Assembly (NCBI RefSeq): GCF_022489025.1
Contig: NZ_JAKVTG010000018.1
Coordinates: forward strand, 1-64,000
DNA: 64,000 nucleotides
Origin: Planococcus halocryophilus
Lineage (GTDB): Bacteria; Bacillota; Bacilli; Bacillales_A; Planococcaceae
Direction of reading: 5' to 3'
The position numbers and the translations under genes are program-made. Position 1 is the stretch's first letter. Every line of letters begins with the position of its first letter. The notes beneath the pieces were generated by a model that was not told the origin of the DNA, did not search any database, and was given only the letters and a program-made list of their open reading frames with translations. Below, piece after piece: positions 20,403 to 33,929 of this stretch.

Positions 20403-21032
20403 TTATTTCGCTTTAGTTGCCGATTTAACACGGATCAACGCTTTGCGAGAACCAGGAACATTACCTTTAACAAGTAGCAAGTTACGTTCAAGATCTACTT
20501 TCACGATTGAAAGGTTTTGAATCGTAATTGTTGTTCCACCCATTTGACCAGGTAATTTCTTCTGTTTGAATACGCGGTTAGGAGCAACCGGACCCATTGA
20601 ACCAGGACGACGGTGGTAACGTGAACCGTGTGTCATTGGTCCGCGAGATTGTCCGTGGCGTTTAATAACACCTTGGAAACCTTTACCTTTTGTTGTTCCT
20701 GTGACATCTACTACATCGCCTTCTGCGAATACATCTACTTTGACTTCTTGACCAATCTCGTAATCAGCTAAGTTTACATTGCGAAGTTCGCGAATGAAGC
20801 GCTTAGGAGCAGTGTTAGCTTTTGCTACGTGTCCTTTAGAAGGTTTGTTAGAAAGCTTATCGCGCTTGTCTTCAAAACCTAATTGGATAGCTTCGTAGCC
20901 GTCAACCTCAACTGTTTTCTTTTGAAGAACTACGTTTGGAGAAGCTTCAATAACAGTTACAGGGATTAAATCACCGTTCTCAGCAAAAACTTGCGTCATA
21001 CCGATTTTTCTACCTAAGATTCCTTTGGTCAT
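20403..21032 (-). CDS. rplC: 50S ribosomal protein L3
   Basis: L3 (uL3) is an assembly initiator whose loop lies near the peptidyl-transferase centre. The 209-residue product begins [20 protein letters not shown] and includes [20 protein letters not shown] and the central [20 protein letters not shown] loop region. It is second in the S10 cluster, 48 bases after rpsJ. Confidence 0.98.
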   Translation of the reverse strand: MTKGILGRKIGMTQVFAENGDLIPVTVIEASPNVVLQKKTVEVDGYEAIQLGFEDKRDKLSNKPSKGHVAKANTAPKRFIRELRNVNLADYEIGQEVKVDVFAEGDVVDVTGTTKGKGFQGVIKRHGQSRGPMTHGSRYHRRPGSMGPVAPNRVFKQKKLPGQMGGTTITIQNLSIVKVDLERNLLLVKGNVPGSRKALIRVKSATKAK

Positions 21033-21080
21033 GTTGTCACACCTCCTGTGGTTATTTGTGTTTTTCTATTTCGTTGCCGA

Positions 21081-21514
<434 letters not shown>

Positions 21515-21520
21515 TTAGAT

Positions 21521-21549
21521 ATTATACACAATAAAAAAGAATTCCGCAA
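21521..21549 (-). promoter_or_regulatory. S10 operon promoter, nested in the upstream terminator
   Basis: Minus-strand TTGCGG (21549-21544), a 17-base spacer and a perfect TATAAT (21526-21521). The -35 lies inside the terminator hairpin of the antiporter gene and the spacer covers its T-run, so the end of one unit and the start of the next share bases. Confidence 0.6.
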
Positions 21550-21569
21550 GTGGTTCCACGAAATTCTTT
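21531..21569 (-). terminator. Terminator after the antiporter gene
   Basis: Nested hairpin: outer arms AAAGAATT/AATTCTTT (21536-21543 with 21562-21569) and inner GTGG/CCAC, then TTTTTTAT on the minus strand. The arms are A/T rich on both sides, so it could act in both directions. Confidence 0.7.
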
Positions 21570-21644
21570 TTAATTCGCTTTTATTAGTATAACAGGATAT
21601 TTTAGAACTTCAAGCCAGATGATAATAGTCGGAACACTTCACGC

Positions 21645-22970
21645 TTATCCCAAGAACATAACAGCAACCCAACCGAAAATCACTAATGGAATATTGTAGT
21701 GAAGGAAGGTCGGAACACATGTATCCCAGATGTGATTGTGCTGTCCATCTACGTTCAGTCCAGCTGTTGGTCCGAGTGTTGAGTCAGAAGCTGGCGAACC
21801 AGCGTCACCTAACGCACCCGCAGTTCCTATTAAAGCAATGATAGCCATCGTCGAGAAGCCGAACTCAAGACTTAATGGAACAAAGATCGCAGCAATAATC
21901 GGAATCGTTGCAAATGATGAACCGATGCCCATCGTTACAAACAAACCGACAATTAACATCGCTAGCGCAGCAATGCCTTTATTGCCTGCAAATAAATCTG
22001 ATACGCTGTCGACTAGTGGTGCAATCGCTCCTGTCGCTTGTATGACCGAAGCAAAACCGTTTGCCGTGATCATAACAAAACCGATAAACGCCATCATGCG
22101 CATTCCTTCTGTTAAGACTTCGTCAGCTTCACGCCATTTCATTGCGCCGAAGATGTAAAGCACTAAAATACCAGCAAGCGCACCGATGATCATCGAACCT
22201 GTTTGCACTTGGGCAAACAGTGCCGCAACTAACGCAACAATCGTCACGATTACGTCTTTTGCAGAAGCTGTCTTTTTCAACGTTCCTTCTATAGAAGAAG
22301 AACGAACTGTTTTGTAATCACGTGGCTTTCGGTAAGAAAAGAACACAGCAATGATTAGACCTACTAATAAGCCCAATACTGGAATCGCCATTGCTTTTGG
22401 AATATCCGCCATGTCAATCGTCAATCCCGCCAGTTCCATTTGTGTAAAAACAATTTCGTGGAAAATCAATCCAAAGCCATATGGTAGCAAAATATATGGC
22501 GCTGTCAAACCAAATGTCAAGACAGCAGCGATCAAGCGGCGATCAATTCGTAGTTCGTTTAAAATATGCAAAATCGGTGGAACCAATAATGGAATAAACG
22601 CAATGTGAATCGGAATTAAGTTTTGCGAGAAGATGGCCATTGCCAACAAAGCAAGAACAATAAGAGCCTTCGCTAAATTTTGTCGCGTTGCTTTGCCATC
22701 TTTATTTACTAACTTAAGCACTCCTGAGACAAGTAACTCCGGAATCCCTGTACGCGATATGGCTACGGCAAATCCACCAAGCATGGCATAACTCAATGCA
22801 ATGGTCGCCCCTGCTCCTAAACCATCTGTAAATGAGGTGATTGTATCAGAAAAAGATAATCCGCCACTTAGTCCACCTGCAAGCGCGCCGATCAATAAAG
22901 CAAATACGACATTCACCCGCAATAAGCTCAATACGAGCATGACTAAGACGGCAATAATAACTGCATTCAT
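21645..22970 (-). CDS. Na+/H+ antiporter-family membrane transporter (YuiF/NhaC-like)
   Basis: A 441-residue hydrophobic protein with about eleven membrane segments. The C-terminal signature GDAGSPASDSTLGPTAGLN then DGQHNHIWDTCVPTF is typical of the Na+/H+ antiporter family related to B. subtilis YuiF, members of which may move amino acids rather than protons. GGAG lies nine bases before the ATG. It has its own promoter and terminator and stands between leuD and rpsJ. The neighbouring branched-chain amino acid genes make an amino acid substrate conceivable, but the sequence does not prove it. Confidence 0.8.
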   Translation of the reverse strand: MNAVIIAVLVMLVLSLLRVNVVFALLIGALAGGLSGGLSFSDTITSFTDGLGAGATIALSYAMLGGFAVAISRTGIPELLVSGVLKLVNKDGKATRQNLAKALIVLALLAMAIFSQNLIPIHIAFIPLLVPPILHILNELRIDRRLIAAVLTFGLTAPYILLPYGFGLIFHEIVFTQMELAGLTIDMADIPKAMAIPVLGLLVGLIIAVFFSYRKPRDYKTVRSSSIEGTLKKTASAKDVIVTIVALVAALFAQVQTGSMIIGALAGILVLYIFGAMKWREADEVLTEGMRMMAFIGFVMITANGFASVIQATGAIAPLVDSVSDLFAGNKGIAALAMLIVGLFVTMGIGSSFATIPIIAAIFVPLSLEFGFSTMAIIALIGTAGALGDAGSPASDSTLGPTAGLNVDGQHNHIWDTCVPTFLHYNIPLVIFGWVAVMFLG

Positions 22971-23016
22971 AAATAAACTCTCCTTTAGTTTGCTAAAGCG
23001 TTAAAGTACCTTTTTT

Positions 23017-23045
23017 AAATTAACAAAATAAAAAATAGTTGTCAA
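23017..23045 (-). promoter_or_regulatory. Promoter of the antiporter gene
   Basis: Perfect minus-strand -35 TTGACA (23045-23040), a 17-base spacer and a weaker -10 TAATTT (23022-23017). It begins about 30 bases after the leuD terminator, so this gene is a separate unit. Confidence 0.5.
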
Positions 23046-23070
23046 CAGCTGATGATTAATTTACTTAAAA

Positions 23071-23106
23071 TGAAAAAAGACCTTTTACAGTTACGTAAAA
23101 GGTCTT
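23071..23106 (-). terminator. Terminator after leuD
   Basis: Perfect 12-base-pair hairpin, arms AAGACCTTTTAC and GTAAAAGGTCTT with a six-base loop, followed by TTTTCATTTT on the minus strand. It ends the ilv-leu operon. Confidence 0.9.
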
Positions 23107-23115
23107 ACCTACATA

Positions 23116-23703
23116 TTAAGCGCGCTGTTTTTCTTCGTAAGCCGCAATATACGAATCATACTGGACTGTCAACGCAATTTCATCCCAGCCCTTTAACAGC
23201 ATTTCTTTCCAATAAGGATCAATTTCAAATTCATAACGCGTACCATCTTGTCCGGTAACAGACTGGTCTTCCAAGTTGATCTCTAACTTAAAGTTTTGTT
23301 GTTGACCTTTGCTAATCAACTCATCTACTTCTTGGTCTTTCAAGCGGATTGGCAAAATACCATTTTTAACACAGTTATTATAGAAGATGTCTGCATAACT
23401 AGGTGCAATCACTACACGAAATCCATAATCTAAAATTGCCCACGGAGCATGTTCCCGAGAAGAACCGCAGCCGAAATTTTCTTGTGCGACTAGAATTTCG
23501 GAGTTTTCGAATCGAGGGTTATTCAAAACAAAGTCTTCTATTGGTGTACCATCTGCATGAAAGCGCCAATGATAAAATAAATACTTGCCGAATCCCGTTC
23601 GTTCAATACGTTTTAGAAATTCTTTTGAAATGATTTGGTCCGTATCTACATTTTTTCGTTCTAACGGCGTCAGAACGCTTGAAATTTTATTAATCGGTTT
23701 CAT
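23116..23703 (-). CDS. leuD: 3-isopropylmalate dehydratase small subunit
   Basis: LeuD with LeuC isomerises 2- to 3-isopropylmalate in leucine synthesis. The 195-residue product has the swivel-domain hallmarks: DTDQIISKEFLKRI near the N-terminus and NFGCGSSREHAPWAI, whose SSREH loop contacts substrate. It is the last gene of the operon, 25 bases after leuC and just before the terminator. Confidence 0.98.
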   Translation of the reverse strand: MKPINKISSVLTPLERKNVDTDQIISKEFLKRIERTGFGKYLFYHWRFHADGTPIEDFVLNNPRFENSEILVAQENFGCGSSREHAPWAILDYGFRVVIAPSYADIFYNNCVKNGILPIRLKDQEVDELISKGQQQNFKLEINLEDQSVTGQDGTRYEFEIDPYWKEMLLKGWDEIALTVQYDSYIAAYEEKQRA

Positions 23704-23728
23704 CGAAGGCTCTCCTCACTTTCGTTTG

Positions 23729-25147
23729 TCATACAGATGCTACAGGTTCTTCCATGTAGTTACGGACATCTGTTAAATGACCTTCAATCGCAGCGGCAGC
23801 TGCCATTACAGGGCTTACTAGGTGCGTCATCGAGCCCGCTCCTTGTCGACCTTCGAAATTCCGGTTAGAAGTAGACGCACAACGTTCACCAGCCGGAACC
23901 GAGTCTTCGTTCATCGCTAAGCACATACTGCAACCTGTCTCGCGCCACTCAAAGCCAGCCGCAAGGAATACTTGATCCAATCCTTCTTGTTCAGCAGCAC
24001 GTTTTACCGTTTCAGATCCAGGAACAACAATTGCCGTTACAGACGGATGCACTTTTTTCCCTTTAATGATTTCACTTGCTGCACGCAAATCACTAAGACG
24101 CGCATTTGTGCAAGAACCGATAAAAACATGTTGAATCGAAATCGAAGAAAGCGGCATTCCTTCTTCTAGATGCATATAAGCTAAAGCTTGTTTTAATGCG
24201 TCTTTATCTGACTGCTTCTCGTAATCAGCCGCAGACGGAACACGTTCAGCAATACCTGAACCCATTGATGGGTTCGTACCCCATGTGACGAATGGCGAAA
24301 TTTCATCTGCATGAATTGAAACGGTCGCATCATACTTTGCGCCTTCATCTGTTGCAAGAGCTAGCCAACGGTTAGCTTCTTGTTCAAACGCGTCTCCTTC
24401 AGGGACGTTTCTACGCCCTCTCAAATATTCGATTGTCGTTTGATCTGGGCTAATTAAACCTGCACGCGCACCAGCTTCAATTGACATATTACAAATGGTC
24501 ATACGCTCTTCCATCGTTAAGTTACGAACTGCTTCGCCCGTATACTCCATAATAAATCCTGTCCCCATATCGATACCGAATTTCGAAATAATCGCCAGGA
24601 TGACATCTTTAGCGGTAACACCAAAGCCCAAGTTGCCTTCAATGCGAACTTCCATCGTTTTAGGTGTTGATTGCCATAGCGTTTGCGTTGATAGAACGTG
24701 CTCGACTTCACTTGTACCAATACCGAACGCCAAAGCACCAAACGCACCATGCGTCGAAGTATGGCTGTCACCACAAACAATCGTCTTACCTGGTTGAGTC
24801 AATCCAAGTTCTGGCCCAATGACGTGTACAATTCCTTGGTCCGGGTGGTTGATGCCCGCAAGTGGAACCCCAAACTCATCACAATTGTCTTGCAAAGTTT
24901 TGATTTGCTTACGCGAAATCGGATCTGTAATGGTATCCCGATTTCGCGTAGGCACGTTATGATCCATTGTCGCAAAACAAAGATCTGGTCGGCGAACTTT
25001 GCGTCCGTTTAACCGAAGTCCTTCAAATGCTTGTGGAGATGTCACCTCATGCAATAAGTGGAGGTCAATATATAGCAGGTCCGGCTTCCCTTGCTCTTCG
25101 AAGACGACATGTTGTTCCCAAATTTTCTCTATGATTGTTTTTGCCAT
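23729..25147 (-). CDS. leuC: 3-isopropylmalate dehydratase large subunit
   Basis: Aconitase-family catalytic subunit that holds a [4Fe-4S] cluster. Of 472 residues, the three cluster cysteines are visible: Cys346 in [11 protein letters not shown], and Cys406 and Cys409 in [10 protein letters not shown]. Other hallmarks are TMDHNVPT and [13 protein letters not shown]. It follows leuB by 18 bases and works as a heterodimer with LeuD. Confidence 0.98.
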   Translation of the reverse strand: MAKTIIEKIWEQHVVFEEQGKPDLLYIDLHLLHEVTSPQAFEGLRLNGRKVRRPDLCFATMDHNVPTRNRDTITDPISRKQIKTLQDNCDEFGVPLAGINHPDQGIVHVIGPELGLTQPGKTIVCGDSHTSTHGAFGALAFGIGTSEVEHVLSTQTLWQSTPKTMEVRIEGNLGFGVTAKDVILAIISKFGIDMGTGFIMEYTGEAVRNLTMEERMTICNMSIEAGARAGLISPDQTTIEYLRGRRNVPEGDAFEQEANRWLALATDEGAKYDATVSIHADEISPFVTWGTNPSMGSGIAERVPSAADYEKQSDKDALKQALAYMHLEEGMPLSSISIQHVFIGSCTNARLSDLRAASEIIKGKKVHPSVTAIVVPGSETVKRAAEQEGLDQVFLAAGFEWRETGCSMCLAMNEDSVPAGERCASTSNRNFEGRQGAGSMTHLVSPVMAAAAAIEGHLTDVRNYMEEPVASV

Positions 25148-25165
25148 GCGAACCGCTCCTTTTAC

Positions 25166-26266
25166 TTACACATAAGAATACATAATGTGTTCCGATACAA
25201 ATTCTCTTTCTAGTTCTTCTATCACTTTTGTTACATATTGCTCTGTTGAAACCACACGTTTCCCGCTACCAGCCAAGTCTCCTGTGCAATAACCATCTTC
25301 TAGAACACCCATTACAGCTTGTTCAATCGCCGCAGCTTCTGTATGCAGACCAAACGAATGCTTCAACATCATCGCTGCTGACAAAATAGCAGCCGATGGA
25401 TTCGCTTTGTTTTGTCCAGCGATGTCAGGAGCCGAACCATGTACGGGTTCGTAAAGACCAAAACCGTCTGAACGCACGCTAGCAGATGGCAACATGCCAA
25501 GTGACCCGGTAATAACAGAAGCTTCATCACTCAAGATATCTCCAAACATATTCTCCGTTACGACAACATCGAAAGTGCGTGGGTTTGTGATCAACTTCAT
25601 CGCAGCTGAATCCACTAGCATATGTTCCACTTCGATATCTGGATATGCAGCTTTACGTTCTTCTACCACTTCACGCCATAGCTTACTCGTTTCCAATACA
25701 TTGGCTTTATCAACCGACGTTACTTTGCCTCTTCGAGTACGAGCGATTTCAAACGCCTGATTTACAATGCGTTCAATTTCTTCCCTTGTGTAAACCAACG
25801 TATCGACAGCTGATTTTTCAGAGCGACGTTTCGGTTCACCAAAATACAAACCACTTGTCAATTCGCGCACGATGACCATATCTACATCTTTCGCTACTTC
25901 TTCTTTTAGCGGCGAAGATGCTAGCAATGCCGGGATGGCTTTTACTGGACGAATATTTGCAAACAAATCGAAATGCTTCCGGATGTTCAAAAGCCCTTTT
26001 TCAGGACGCAAGTGAGCTGGGTTATTATCCCATTTTGTTCCCCCGACCGCACCAAGGAGAATCGCGTCACTCGCTTCACAAACTTCAATCGTTTGCTCGG
26101 GAAGCGGATTCCCAAATTGATCAACCGCTTCACCTCCGATTACCGCGTGCTTTAAATGAAAAGTATGTCCATAACGCATTGCAATGGATTGCAGCACTTT
26201 TACCGCTGCATCTGTTACTTCCGGTCCGATTCCGTCTCCTGGCAATACCGCTATTGTTTTTTTCAT
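25166..26266 (-). CDS. leuB: 3-isopropylmalate dehydrogenase
   Basis: LeuB oxidatively decarboxylates 3-isopropylmalate with NAD+ to give 2-oxoisocaproate. The 366-residue product starts IAVLPGDGIGPEVTD, carries the arginine-rich substrate site (LRPEKGLLNIRKHFDLFANIRP region) and the metal/NAD block DILSDEASVITGSLGMLPSAS then HGSAPDIAGQNKANP. It lies between leuA and leuC with short gaps. Confidence 0.98.
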   Translation of the reverse strand: MKKTIAVLPGDGIGPEVTDAAVKVLQSIAMRYGHTFHLKHAVIGGEAVDQFGNPLPEQTIEVCEASDAILLGAVGGTKWDNNPAHLRPEKGLLNIRKHFDLFANIRPVKAIPALLASSPLKEEVAKDVDMVIVRELTSGLYFGEPKRRSEKSAVDTLVYTREEIERIVNQAFEIARTRRGKVTSVDKANVLETSKLWREVVEERKAAYPDIEVEHMLVDSAAMKLITNPRTFDVVVTENMFGDILSDEASVITGSLGMLPSASVRSDGFGLYEPVHGSAPDIAGQNKANPSAAILSAAMMLKHSFGLHTEAAAIEQAVMGVLEDGYCTGDLAGSGKRVVSTEQYVTKVIEELEREFVSEHIMYSYV

Positions 26267-26296
26267 TTTAAATTCCTCCTCTTTCGATCTGTTCTT

Positions 26297-29396
<3,100 letters not shown>

Positions 29397-29400
<4 letters not shown>

Positions 29401-31124
29401 TCGCCTTTCACTCCGATCATTTCATTCAAGCCTTTACCAGGCGCAACCATTGGATACACACATTCCAATTGCACTACGCGACAATCGATCAAAACCGGCT
29501 CGTTTGAATTAAATGCTTCTGTAAAAACAGCTTCTGCTTCTTCCATCGTTTCTACTTTATAACCTTTAACGTTATAAGCTTCTGCCAATTTAACAAAATC
29601 AGGTTGAACAGGCATTAATGATTGGGAATATCGCGATTCATAAAATGTTTCTTGCCACTGTCTTACCATTCCTAGACTTTGATTGTTTAAAATAACGATT
29701 TTCACTGGAAGTCGTAGCTCTTGAAGTAGTGACAATTCCTGCAACGTCATTTGGAAACCAGCATCTCCTACGATGGAAATAACCTTCTCATCAGGTTTTG
29801 CTAGTTGTGCTCCGATAGCTGCTGGGAAACCAAAGCCCATCGTGCCTAAGCCGCCTGAAGTCACCCAATTATGCGGGTTGTTAAAACGGTAATATTGAGC
29901 CGCCCACATCTGGTGTTGCCCGACATCCGTCGTTACAACAGCATCTCCCTTAGTCAAACGGTGAATCAGCTCAACTGCTTGTTGAGGAAGAATTCCTTCT
30001 CGACCTTTCACGTGATACTGAAGTGGATATTCTGCTTTATCGCCAGATAATTTTGCTATCCACTCTGTTGTATTAGGGCTTTTAAATGGTTGATTTAACA
30101 ATTGAATCAATGCTTCTTTCGCATCTGCAACAATCGGAATTGCAGTTGGAACATTCTTTCCAATTTCTGCTGGATCAATATCGATATGGATTACTTGAGC
30201 ATTAGGTGCAAAGTGAGCTAAATTTCCAGTTAACCGGTCATCAAACCGGGCACCGATATTTAACAGCACATCACAATCACATATTGCCGTATTCGCCGTG
30301 TAAGTTCCATGCATGCCGGCCATTCCTAAGAATAGTTCGTGTTCGCCAGCGATACTGCCCAATCCGAGTAGCGTATTGGTAATTGGAATTTGATGACGTT
30401 CCGAAAAGGTTTTAAGCTCTTCTGTCGCTTGTGCCGCTAATACTCCTGCTCCCGCTAAGATTAACGGCTTTTTCGATTGCGATAATAGTTGAGCAGCTTT
30501 TTGGATTTGCAGGAAATTCGGTTTGGTAGTTGGTTGATAACCAGGTAAATTAACTTCCTCTTCGTCTTTTGTAGTTAAAAATAATTCTGTAGCAATATTT
30601 TTAGGGATGTCTACTAGAACTGGCCCCGGGCGTCCGGTAGAAGCGATGTAGAATGCTTCTTTCACGATTCTTGGTAGATCCGAAACTTTCTTCACTTGGT
30701 AGTTATGCTTTGTAATCGGCTGAGTGATTCCGACGATGTCCGCTTCTTGAAACGCATCAGTTCCAATTACTGAAGTTGCAACTTGTCCTGTAAAGATGAC
30801 TAATGGTAAAGAATCCAGCATGGCATCAGCTATACCTGTCACCAAATTTGTTGCTCCTGGTCCCGATGTAGCGAGCACAACACCTGTTTTACCGGACACT
30901 CTTGCATATCCTTCAGCTGCATGAATCGCACCTTGCTCATGCCTTGCCAATATGTGGCGTATCGGATTTTGGTGCAAGGCATCGTAAATTGGTAGCACCG
31001 CGCCTCCGGGATATCCGAAAATGATTTCTACTCCTTGATTTTTCAAAGATTGAATTAGTACATCAGCCCCACTGCCTGTTAACTCTTGTTTAACTTCTTC
31101 TCTAACTTTTACGTCTACTCCCAA
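29397..31124 (-). CDS. ilvB: Acetolactate synthase catalytic (large) subunit
   Basis: ThDP- and FAD-dependent enzyme that makes acetolactate and acetohydroxybutyrate, the first common step of branched-chain amino acid synthesis. AAGGAGG eight bases before a TTG fixes the start ([15 protein letters not shown]), giving 575 residues as in B. subtilis. Longer frames run back into the T-box terminator and are not real. Catalytic Glu63 lies in [14 protein letters not shown], and the ThDP motif runs from GDAG (453) to NN (480-481). It is the first gene after the T-box. Confidence 0.97.
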
Positions 31125-31160
31125 TCTTTCCGCCTCCTTTTCTAAAACTCTTTTGAAACA

Positions 31161-31445
31161 AAAAAACTTTTCCATCCCTACACAAAGAAACTTGTTCTTT
31201 GCATAGGGATGAAAAAGTTTCATGGTACCACCCTACTTTACTGCGCAACCGCAGCCTCATAGATAAGCAATGCTTATCCGCTGATAACGATAACTTTTAA
31301 CTTGCAAGTCACCGGGACTACCTAAACGGCCTAAGCCTTTCAGCAATCCACTCAGAGGGGATGTCGCAAATGGTTGTATTGCCGGCTTCCACCTATACCG
31401 GCTCTCTGTGAATACAGCTTCCATTTACTTTAACCTCGTCATTGA
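31161..31445 (-). ncRNA. T-box riboswitch before ilvB, probable isoleucine specifier
   Basis: The minus strand carries the T-box core GGGTGGTACC (within 31234-31221), an AGAGAG stem I motif (31407-31402), AAGTA at the specifier loop, and a strong terminator over 31220-31164 (arms AAACTTTT and AAAAGTTT with CATCCCTA/TAGGGATG) ending in TTTTTTT. Aligning the downstream GAGTG with the cysE T-box, whose specifier is TGC, places ATC (31362-31360) at the specifier position. Uncharged tRNA-Ile would then allow readthrough. In B. subtilis the ilv-leu T-box reads leucine, so this reading needs care. Confidence 0.88.
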
Positions 31446-31467
31446 GTTGAACTAATATTCGGTTTTC

Positions 31468-32367
31468 TTAAACCACATTTAACTGATCTGAGTAAACTTT
31501 TACACCATCGTTTTGAACAAGCTCTCTAAATGATGCAAGCAAATCGTTCGTAACCGGTCCTGGCTTTCCTTCGCCTATCACTCGGCCATCTACTTTCACT
31601 ACTGAAATGACTTCAGCAGCAGTTCCTGTTAAGAAAACTTCATCAGCTACATACACATCGTGTCTTGTGAAAACACCTTCTTGAATGTCGTAACCTTTTT
31701 GAGTCGCTATATCTATAATGGCATTACGCGTAATTCCTTCAAGCGCTCCTACATAGCCTGGAGGTGTTACTATTTTATTTTTACGAACAATGAAGATGTT
31801 GTCTGCTGAACCTTCAGCTACATAGCCTTGATCATTTAGCATAAGAGCTTCAGAAACACCTGCTAAATTAGCTTCAAGCTTCACTAAAATATTGTTCATA
31901 TAATTTAATGATTTAACTTTCGGGCTTAATACGTCCGATCTGCTTCTTCTTGTAGCTACAGAAACAATCTCTAATCCCGTTTCATACATAGATTTTGGAA
32001 ACAATGATAAAGGTTCGGCTATTACAATCACACTTGGGTGTGAGCAGCTGTAAGGATCTAGCCCAAGGTTTCCTACGCCTCTTGAAACAATAAGTCGGAT
32101 ATATGCATCTTTAAACTTATTTTCTCTAAGTGTGCGGACAACAATTTCAACCATTTCATCAAAAGTATGTGGAATCTCGAGCATCACAGATTTTGCTGAA
32201 TCGTAAAGTCGCTCAAGGTGTTCTTCCAGTCGAAAGACATTACCGTTATAAGAACGTATTCCTTCAAACACTCCATCACCGTATAAAAAACCGTGATCAT
32301 AAACTGAAATCTTAGCGTCTTCTTTTTTCACGAATTCACCATTCATATAAATTACTTGTTCACTCAT
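31468..32367 (-). CDS. ilvE: Branched-chain amino acid aminotransferase
   Basis: PLP-dependent class IV aminotransferase that does the last step to valine, leucine and isoleucine. The ATG giving MSEQVIYMNGEFVKKEDAKI has AAGTGG upstream and yields 299 residues. The 36 extra residues of the longest frame lie over the promoter. Motifs: YDHGFLYGDGVFEGIRSY, the PLP-lysine region SPKVKSLNYMNNILVKLEA, and EGSADNIFIV. It stands just before the ilvB T-box without a terminator of its own, so its transcript may feed into the T-box. Confidence 0.95.
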   Translation of the reverse strand: MSEQVIYMNGEFVKKEDAKISVYDHGFLYGDGVFEGIRSYNGNVFRLEEHLERLYDSAKSVMLEIPHTFDEMVEIVVRTLRENKFKDAYIRLIVSRGVGNLGLDPYSCSHPSVIVIAEPLSLFPKSMYETGLEIVSVATRRSRSDVLSPKVKSLNYMNNILVKLEANLAGVSEALMLNDQGYVAEGSADNIFIVRKNKIVTPPGYVGALEGITRNAIIDIATQKGYDIQEGVFTRHDVYVADEVFLTGTAAEVISVVKVDGRVIGEGKPGPVTNDLLASFRELVQNDGVKVYSDQLNVV

Positions 32368-32442
32368 GATGTCCACTTCTTTCTCGAAAGTTTTATAATA
32401 TGCAATATATCGAATTCTGTATTTGTTTTGTAAATTGTTGCT

Positions 32443-32471
32443 ATCATATCGCCTATTGGGAACCGTGTCAA
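32443..32471 (-). promoter_or_regulatory. Sigma-A promoter of ilvE
   Basis: Perfect minus-strand TTGACA (32471-32466), a 17-base spacer and TATGAT (32448-32443, five of six). The transcript would start near 32436 and leave a leader of about 70 bases, too short for a T-box. The 327-base gap between ilvE and tuf otherwise holds the CodY-like site and the tuf terminator. Confidence 0.75.
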
Positions 32472-32556
32472 TCAAGTTTCATCAAGTTTTTTATCAATTT
32501 TGAACATTCAAGAATCATGTATCCGTTTTCATTGTTGCTACCACTAGGTTTAAAAG

Positions 32557-32571
32557 AATTTTCAAAAAGTT
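32557..32571. promoter_or_regulatory. CodY-like box upstream of ilvE
   Basis: AATTTTCAAAAAGTT matches 13 of 15 positions of the CodY consensus AATTTTCWGAAAATT. It lies about 86 bases above the ilvE -35. CodY represses branched-chain amino acid genes in Bacilli when GTP and these amino acids are plentiful. The distance from the promoter is larger than usual and chance matches occur in AT-rich DNA. Confidence 0.4.
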
Positions 32572-32632
32572 TGAATATTTTATGAACGAAGTATACTTTC
32601 GTCGTTTTTCCTTCTGAATCATTGAAAACAAC

Positions 32633-32674
32633 GCAAAAAAGACCCTGACTCATTAAATAATGAGTCAGGGTCTT
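32633..32674 (-). terminator. Terminator after tuf
   Basis: Perfect 16-base-pair hairpin (arms beginning AAGACCCTGA and ending TCAGGGTCTT, four-base loop), followed by TTTTTTGCG on the minus strand. It is the strongest terminator in the window and closes the str operon. Confidence 0.93.
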
Positions 32675-32694
32675 AAATTAACACTTAGCAATTC

Positions 32695-33882
32695 TTACTT
32701 CGTGATTGTAGCAACAACGCCAGCGCCTACAGTACGTCCACCCTCACGGATAGAGAACTTAGTTCCTTCTTCAAGTGCGATAGGAGAGATTAGAGAAACG
32801 ATCATTTCGATGTTATCTCCAGGCATAACCATTTCTACACCTTCAGGAAGGTTACAAACACCAGTTACGTCAGTTGTACGGAAGTAAAACTGCGGACGGT
32901 AGTTTGTGAAGAATGGAGTGTGACGTCCACCCTCTTCTTTTGAAAGAACATAAACTTCAGCTTTGAACTCAGTGTGTGGAGTAATTGTGCCTGGTTTAGC
33001 CAATACTTGTCCACGTTGTACGTCATCACGAGAAACTCCGCGTAGAAGTGCGCCAATGTTGTCGCCAGCTTCAGCATAGTCAAGTAATTTACGGAACATT
33101 TCTACACCAGTTACAGTTGTAGATTTTGGTTCTTCAGTAAGACCAATGATATCAACGTTATCACCGATTTTGATTTGTCCACGTTCAACACGTCCAGTAG
33201 CAACAGTTCCACGTCCAGTGATTGAGAATACATCCTCAACAGGCATCATGAATGGCTTGTCAGTGTCACGTGGTGGAGTAGGAATATACTCATCAACAGC
33301 GTTCATTAATTCAACGATTTTTTCTTCCCACTCAGCTTCTCCTTCAAGAGCTTTAAGAGCAGATCCTTTGATGACAGGAATGTCATCGCCAGGGAAGTCA
33401 TATTCAGAAAGAAGGTCGCGAACTTCCATTTCAACTAGTTCAAGAAGTTCTTCGTCATCTACCATATCGCATTTGTTCATAAATACTACTAAGTAAGGAA
33501 CACCAACTTGACGTGAAAGAAGGATGTGCTCACGAGTTTGTGGCATTGGGCCATCAGCAGCAGATACTACTAAAATCCCGCCGTCCATTTGAGCAGCACC
33601 AGTAATCATGTTTTTAACATAATCGGCGTGTCCAGGGCAATCAACGTGTGCATAGTGACGACTTGCAGTTTCATATTCAACGTGTGAAGTGTTGATAGTG
33701 ATTCCGCGTTCTTTTTCTTCAGGAGCGTTGTCGATTTGTGCGTACGAACGAGCTTCCCCACCTGATTGTTTTGCAAGAACTGTAGCGATTGCTGCAGTCA
33801 AAGTAGTTTTACCGTGATCGACGTGACCAATTGTACCAATATTCGCGTGTGTTTTAGAGCGATCAAATTTAGCTTTTCCCAT
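32695..33882 (-). CDS. tuf: Elongation factor Tu
   Basis: EF-Tu brings aminoacyl-tRNA to the ribosomal A site as a GTP complex. Of 395 residues, the G1 motif is GHVDHGKT (19-26), G3 is DCPGH (81-85) and G4 is NKCD (136-139). Domains II and III follow, with the conserved [14 protein letters not shown] effector region. It is the last gene of the str operon but also has a promoter directly after fusA. The 24-base palindrome in its leader is discussed separately. Confidence 0.99.
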   Translation of the reverse strand: MGKAKFDRSKTHANIGTIGHVDHGKTTLTAAIATVLAKQSGGEARSYAQIDNAPEEKERGITINTSHVEYETASRHYAHVDCPGHADYVKNMITGAAQMDGGILVVSAADGPMPQTREHILLSRQVGVPYLVVFMNKCDMVDDEELLELVEMEVRDLLSEYDFPGDDIPVIKGSALKALEGEAEWEEKIVELMNAVDEYIPTPPRDTDKPFMMPVEDVFSITGRGTVATGRVERGQIKIGDNVDIIGLTEEPKSTTVTGVEMFRKLLDYAEAGDNIGALLRGVSRDDVQRGQVLAKPGTITPHTEFKAEVYVLSKEEGGRHTPFFTNYRPQFYFRTTDVTGVCNLPEGVEMVMPGDNIEMIVSLISPIALEEGTKFSIREGGRTVGAGVVATITK

Positions 33883-33929
33883 TAGAAAAATCCTCCTCGA
33901 AATGTAAGTGATTGTTCATTTGAAGTGCC

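Noticed and set aside
21736-22158. Plus-strand frame of 140 codons opposite the antiporter gene
   Set aside because: Antisense shadow of a membrane protein gene; no ribosome site.
31125-31223. N-terminal extension of ilvB into upstream DNA
   Set aside because: The extra codons lie in the T-box terminator, and a strong Shine-Dalgarno precedes the internal TTG that matches the family length.
32368-32638. A second T-box before ilvE
   Set aside because: No GGTGG-ACC core or antiterminator is present, and the predicted leader is only about 70 bases.
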